DNA of 64,000 nucleotides, from positions 1,984,001-2,048,000 of the forward strand of contig CM056880.1 in the NCBI GenBank assembly GCA_029876055.1, read 5' to 3'. Shown one piece after another: positions 58,966 through 64,000 of this stretch. Source of the DNA: Madurella fahalii (lineage: Eukaryota; Ascomycota; Sordariomycetes; Sordariales). Under the pieces are notes generated by a model that was given only the letters and a program-made list of their open reading frames with translations, searched no databases and was not told the origin of the DNA. The first letter of the stretch is position 1. Every line of letters starts with the position of its first letter. Both the position numbers and the translations under genes were made by a program.

Positions 58966-60828
58966 CTAGGCAATACTCAGCCTGTCCACCTCGACCCTAA
59001 CTCTTTCCAACCACACGTGCGCCCTCCTCCGCCTCTTCAGCTCCTCGGCCTCTTCCAGGTTGCCGTACCTCCTCATCAACTCCTCCAGGTGGATCGACCA
59101 GATAACGTACTGCTCTTCCTTGGACATCGACAGGCCTTTCCTTCCCCACTCAAACACCTTCTCCCAGTCCCGCACCGTCTCGTAGTAGTCGCTCAGCCAC
59201 CCCACGTACAGGCACTCGACCATTTTCGCAAAATACGGCGAGAACTCGCCCTCGGCCGCGCGCGCGCGCAGCTTGGCCAGCAGGGCCTCGCACCTCGGCG
59301 CGAAGTCCTCGCCGAACTGCCGCCGCAGCCACTGCTCTGCCAACTCGTCGCTCTCGGGGTCCCGAATGACCAGGTTCTGCGCCCAATACACCGACTGCGC
59401 CTCGAGGCGAATCATGTGGTGGTCGTGCCGGTCGCGGCCCACGGCGACAACGGCGGTGGCAGCGTCGGGAGTGGCAGCGTCGGGGGTGGCAGCGAGCGGC
59501 TGCTGCTGCCAGGGGCCGGTGTCGTCGCCCGGCGTCATGTTTGTGCGCTGGCAGGCGAGGTACTGGTACCGCGCCCAGCGAGCGGTGCGCTCGAGGATGC
59601 CTGAGACATTAGAGATGGTGTCCGAGTTGACTTGGGAGAGGAGCATGATGTAGCGCATGATCTGCTCTGGGTGGTCGACCATGGCGGCGAACGAGGCGGC
59701 GAGCTCGGTCACCGGGTGCTTGCCGAATTTGACCGTCGCCAGGCGGGTGAGGTAGCGGAGGTAGGCAGCCAGGATGTCTTTGCGGTTCGACTCGAGGAGG
59801 AGGTGGGGGACGAGGAAGCAGAGGTCCGAGAACGACTTCATGGTAGGTCTCGAGATCTTGCGTTCGATCTGGAGGAAGGCGAGGCGGAGCACCCGGCCGC
59901 CGGCGATGTTCTCCTTGAGGTCGAATAGGTCCATGGCTGCTTTGAAATAACGGTAGCAGGGGTCGATAAAGCCGGCGACTTCTTCGGCCGTGCGGTTGGC
60001 CGGGTCGAGGTCCATGTGCCCGTGGAGGAAGCGGCGGACTGCGCTTAGTCCGACCTGCATGCTTCGCGACCCGTCGCTGTCGTACATCAGGACATCCCTG
60101 CTTAGGATGATTGCTCCTCCTTCGGGGGAGTCGTCCTGGCGCTGTTCGGTTGGCGACGCGGTCTTGGTTCGCGGCCGCCGCTTGACGGCGTATTTGAAAA
60201 AGCCCCAGCGGGCAAACTGGTTCTTATACATTTTGGGTCTGTTTTTCTGCAGAATCAGTATCCCGGCGGGACGAGTGGCGTGGGAGCATCGGACTTTGCA
60301 GTCCGATTGAGGGTTCAGGGTTTAGGGGTCGTTAACTCACGTAGCCCTGAGATTGTATTCCGTCTCCATGATACTAATGATATCCCGAAGGATACGGTTC
60401 CGTGTAATGTAGAGGTCGTGGAGCACCGCCTTCCAGGGCTCCCAATCCTCGATCCGGCGCGGCACCACGGGTTGCGCAGGCACCTGTGGCGGGTGGGCCC
60501 CCCGGAGCACGACGGCCTTCGACGCAGCGGCCGTCCGCCCGTGCTTCGCCGGTTTCGAAAGGTGATGTTGAGCCGTGGCTGCCCGGCCTGCCGGCGGACC
60601 CGACAGCCTCCTCGAAGCGAGTCCCGGCTTGAACTTGGGCGGCTGGCGCATCCGAGCGAGGACGAGCGGTTTGCGATTGTCCGGGAGGGGGCTTGATGAC
60701 TCTTCCTTGATGAAGGCGCGGGCGTCGTCGTCGTCTTCGTCGTCCAGCGCCAGCCCCGTCACGCTTTGGGCAGCGGCAAGCAGGGCTAGGGGCCCGCCGT
60801 CGTCGTCTGGGGACAGGCTTCGGTCCAT
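58966..60828 (-). CDS. Clr5-domain protein (2 exons)
   Basis: Exons 60828-60341 and 60238-58966 give 586 aa. Residues 1-120 are disordered and acidic then basic. The Clr5 domain spans the intron: EDWEPWKAVLHDLYITRNRI in exon 1 and PKMYKNQFARWGFFKYAVKR in exon 2, matching the pattern of this fungal DNA-binding-like domain. The rest is helical, with a short ATPD repeat (about 59450-59500). Clr5 proteins are poorly known; one link is to transcription or chromatin in yeast. The intron (60340-60239) contains telomere-like C4TA3-type sequence. It is a plausible regulator but unrelated to the ETP cluster by position. Confidence 0.85.
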
Positions 60829-62755
60829 GGAGGGTTGGGGACGGGGCGAGGAGCGAGTGGAGGCGGAATAGCGCCGTAGGCGGGTGCGGCTACGGGGCCG
60901 CGGGTGCCGCGTGGTGGAGCAGGAGCAGTGACGCGATCGCCGATCGGCAGCGGCGACAGCACCACCATGTTGGGGGCTCAGGCCGACCCAGAGTCTGCGC
61001 AGTCTCCGTGCGGGGTCACGGCGGTTTCGGGGATTCGCAGCAGTCGGGAAGGCGGGAAATGCATGCTACGACGTGTGCATGTCGGGCGCGGTCTCGGGGA
61101 TGCCGTCTGCGAGGGAGAGGCCTGATTGCAAGGCGAGGTGTTGGGAAAAACGTGTACAAAGGTCGCCCGGGCAATTTGAGAAGATTGGCGGCGGCCCACC
61201 GAAGGAACCTAAACACCCCCCCCCGCCCTTTCCCCCCGCGGCGTTCCGCATCAACAGCTGCTGCCGTCTCTGTCTGGCCTAATTAGCAAATGGGCGAGCG
61301 GCCGCCGCAGGTGCCGACCCCCAATGAACGAGCCCGGAACGAGGCCCCTGGCGTCGGAATGCCCCGTACAAACAGCACAACCCCTGCTAAGCGTCCTGCC
61401 AGGCTCGTGTAGCTCGGACGCTAGAGACCCAGGGGAAAGGGCGACGTTTCGGGTGGAGACCCTTGGATTCCTTAATTAGCCCAGCTTCCCCATCTTTCCC
61501 TGCATCAACGTTGCTGTCCGCCCCGCCTTCATCTCCATCGATCCCCATCGATCCCCATCGATCCCCATCGATCCCGGCCCCCAATGGGCGCCTTGCATCG
61601 TGCGACACGGCGACTCTGCTTCCAGGACCCTGCATTCTCTTGTGCCAGCACGTGGAGGAGCTGCGGTGGTGTGCATCTCACCTGCATGGTTGCGATCGAG
61701 GTAAGCGACCAGGTGGGTAAGGTAAGGAAGGCCAAGTAAGGCAAGGGCAGGCAAGGACCAGCAGGGACAGCTACATGTCTATAATGTACCAGCCGAGGGG
61801 GGAGAGTGACGGGAAACCGTCTTCGTCCCTCCGTCGCGGGAACAGAACCCGCAATCTGCCAGTTGGGTTGCACCGGGGCTACCGCTGTTGAGTTGCGGAT
61901 CAGCTGCTGCATCCCGTCCGCCCAGGGAGACTGGGAGCCCAAACTTTCGGTTGCCTCGCGGATCCAGTCTTCGCGGATCCAGTCCTCACGACCTGGTGTA
62001 TGAGGACCCAAATCGACAACGGCAGCGGCAGCAGCAGCGGCAGCGGCAAGCGCACAAATACGCCATTCTTGGGATGCAGCCCCAATTGGCATGACGACGC
62101 AACCGGAACAAGAGCCTCCACTCTTCCCCAACCTGGAGGACCTGAATCTGGTTCCCAAGCCGTAGGCGGCAGCTGCCAATCGGCGTACACATCTTCCATG
62201 TCTTTCGGCAAGTGAGGTGTTACCTTGGCCACTCACGCATTACTGAGAAGTCGGATCCCGTTAGTCATCATAGGGATTATTTAATTTGGACTGCCTTATT
62301 TCAGAGTCCGCATCATGACGGCTCTGCTCTTAGTGCTCTGGTGGCGAAGCGCACCCTTCCTCATGTCCCGAGCTCCAAACGTGAATGCGTCGAGACGGGT
62401 TAACATTGAGGCTGTTTGAGCTTCCTTCCGCAACGAGGCTTCTTTGTCGCTTTAAAGGCACCTTAACTACCGGATCCGACCGAGATCTGCATATCTGTGG
62501 TCTCTTGTCTTGCTCTCTGTTATGGCTAGCTGATTTGTCGCCTTGGCTTGGTTGATGGAAACCTAACCCAGCAGAGCTTGGCGGCGGGGCTCATAACAAA
62601 ACGGGTACGCAGATGACACTCACACGGCTGATGAACTTCGATTTGCGCAGAATACCTATCCCACAGTCTGACGCTAGACAGGCGGCCAATGCATAGTTTC
62701 AAAGTTGTGGTGTTCTCTGTCTCCGAACATGCATCACCAACCGACATTCTGGGAT
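60829..62755. other. Intergenic with short tandem repeats
   Basis: About 1.9 kb without a supported gene. It has a 10-bp tandem repeat (61536-61575), a duplicated GCGGATCCAGTC unit near 61960-61990, and a GCAGCG-rich tract near 62023-62050. Confidence 0.45.
61536..61575. repeat. 10-bp tandem repeat (ATCCCCATCG)
   Basis: Four consecutive units, each junction creating ATCGAT. Located in non-coding sequence between the Clr5 and GH7 genes. Confidence 0.85.
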
Positions 62756-64000
62756 TCAGACCTTCACCGTCGATCCAATCGGCCCGAATCTGATGTTGGA
62801 CCATACCACCTTCCTGCGGAGGGTTAGCTCTCTCTCTATCTCCAACGACTCAGTCTCTGGTATAGGCTACACGTACGCATTGGGATGTTTATTCTCAACC
62901 ACCAACGGGTCGTTGTCCTCAATAGGCAGGCAGTCGCCTCTCTCTTTGCCCGGGGAATTTTCATCGTTATCATAGGGGGGATAGAGCGAGTCCAGCCAGA
63001 GGTTGTGCGCATAGTGCTAGTAGGGTGAGGCATCATCCAACATCAGCAGAGCGAATCACAGTCAACATGGGAAACTATCGGGTGTACCGACGTCAAGACC
63101 GATAGACATGACAAGAACCATGGGCTGATTCAGCATACTAGTATGTCGCTTCCACCCGCCATTTTGGACGAAGAGATCGTCGTCCCCAAACACTACGGGC
63201 AAGGCCTCGCAAAGCTCGGCGGTAAGGCCGCTGTGATTGGGGAGCCCATCCCAGGTGGGAGCGGGGATGTCGATTTTCCTGCCGTCTTGGATGAAGAACT
63301 GGGTGACCTTGTCTTCTGTCCACTGTGTAACGACGCTACAGTTGTTTGGATGGTTTTGGTATTTTTCACCCCAGGTTAGCAAAAGAAAAAAAAGAAAAGA
63401 AAAGAAAAGAAAGTCTTTTGGTGGAATAATGGACCTACGTGAACTTCCTCGCCGTATCTACCTCCTTCCCCTTCCCATAGAAGTCCTTATTCCCCATACG
63501 GTACGGGTTATAGTCGCACCCCATCCGATCGCACCGTGGCCCAAACACGTCAGGCCCGAAGGAGGTCCCGTCACAAATATACCATTCGCAGATTTGGTAG
63601 TCCTCCTGGGGGCACGTGTGCGACGACATGGAGAAGCTGTGCGCATTCGAATTCCACACGGCGAACCCGGGGCAGCAGGCGCCGAAGTAGCCGTCCCCCG
63701 AGTCCGGGTCCGTCTGGGAGGGAGCCCACCCCGGGTCCATATTGGCCTTGCCCCCTACAAACTTGAGATCACGCGGGCAGTCGGCGTCGCAGTATCCCGT
63801 GCCGTACTCGGCGCCGGCCTTGTTGGTGGGGAACCGCGCCTGCCCGCCGTCGGCGTCCATGGCAACAAAGTACAGCGCGCTGTTGATGCCACATTCGACC
63901 GTCGACAGGTCGACGTCAAAGGCGAGCTCGTTGTTGAGGAGGGTGAACATTTGGTATCTGTTCTTGGATTCCATGAGGAAGAGGCGGGAGCCGATGTTGC
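62756..64000 (-). CDS. GH7 cellobiohydrolase-like protein without catalytic acids (partial, 4 exons seen)
   Basis: The gene continues past the right edge; visible exons are 64000-63439, 63335-63092, 63016-62873 and 62809-62756. GH7 marks are ALYFVAMDADGG, RCDRMGCDYNPYRMGNKDFYG, QPMVLVMSI, YAHNLWLDSLYPP and the C-terminal WSNIRFGPIGSTV. The active GH7 motif is CCxEMDIWEAN, whose Glu-Asp-Glu triad does the chemistry; here the same place reads CCPGFAVWNSN (63645-63677), so all three acids are gone. The usual WDD after the SI strand reads GLD. The rest is well kept and spliced, which suggests a selected pseudoenzyme such as a cellulose-binding or decoy protein. The third intron has a weak GTCGGT donor. 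The N-terminus is outside the window. Confidence 0.85.

Noticed and set aside
61529..62236. 235-codon minus-strand frame
   Set aside because: Built largely from the 10-bp tandem repeat and low-complexity sequence; no signature.
62873..63092. GH7 gene as a simple pseudogene because of an in-frame TAG before YAHNLW
   Set aside because: The TAG is explained as the acceptor of a 75-nt phase-0 intron, and the later exons stay in frame to a proper C-terminus.
1..64000. CRISPR arrays, rRNA genes, bacterial-type operons
   Set aside because: None seen. Eukaryotic introns and gene families show a fungal nuclear origin.

Overview
The window is nuclear DNA of a filamentous ascomycete. The genes have short 50-110 nt introns with GT-AG borders and CTAAC-type branch points, and the families are typical of Pezizomycotina: Zn2Cys6 regulator, HET-domain, Clr5-domain, GH7 and secondary-metabolite genes. 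GH7, HET and Clr5 genes beside an epipolythiodioxopiperazine (ETP) type cluster would fit a Sordariomycete, perhaps Chaetomiaceae, but that assignment is an inference. All exon joins were made by eye from splice signals, frame and family conservation.

Layout. 0.4-1.0 kb: a spliced gene for a secreted, cysteine-rich, defensin-like protein. 1.0-9.9 kb: nearly 9 kb with no gene I can support, holding homopolymer and triplet tracts and small inverted repeats. 9.9-43.8 kb: one continuous 15-gene cluster that reads as an ETP pathway. In order: AflR/GliZ-type Zn2Cys6 regulator (+), P450 A (+), class I methyltransferase (+), MFS exporter (-), O-methyltransferase (-), GliT-type dithiol oxidoreductase (+), GliI-type PLP C-S lyase (-), GliG-type glutathione S-transferase (+), P450 B (+), a double GFA/CENP-V-domain protein (-), an AtaL/DUF1857 protein (-), the NRPS (-), GliJ-type dipeptidase (-), GliK-type gamma-glutamyl cyclotransferase (-) and P450 C (+). 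A palindromic MITE with TA duplications sits between the regulator and P450 A.

The gene set matches known ETP chemistry. The NRPS makes a diketopiperazine, P450s oxidise it, the GST adds glutathione, GliK and GliJ trim the adduct, GliI cleaves the C-S bonds to dithiols, GliT closes the disulfide, methyltransferases and further P450s tailor it, and the MFS protein exports it. CGG-N3-CCG palindromes, two of them exactly of the TCGG-N3-CCGA form reported for ETP regulators, lie in several cluster promoters. The most unusual feature is the NRPS: it reads as T-C-A-T-C (about 1616 aa), without the first adenylation domain and the terminal T domain of GliP-type enzymes.

45.7-64 kb lies outside the cluster: a secreted haem-peroxidase-like protein, a HET-domain protein with membrane segments, two neighbouring minus-strand genes for membrane plus coiled-coil proteins (one with an octapeptide WPxLRDxV repeat), a small membrane-anchored protein, a Clr5-domain protein and, running off the right edge, a GH7 cellulase homologue whose catalytic acid triad is replaced.
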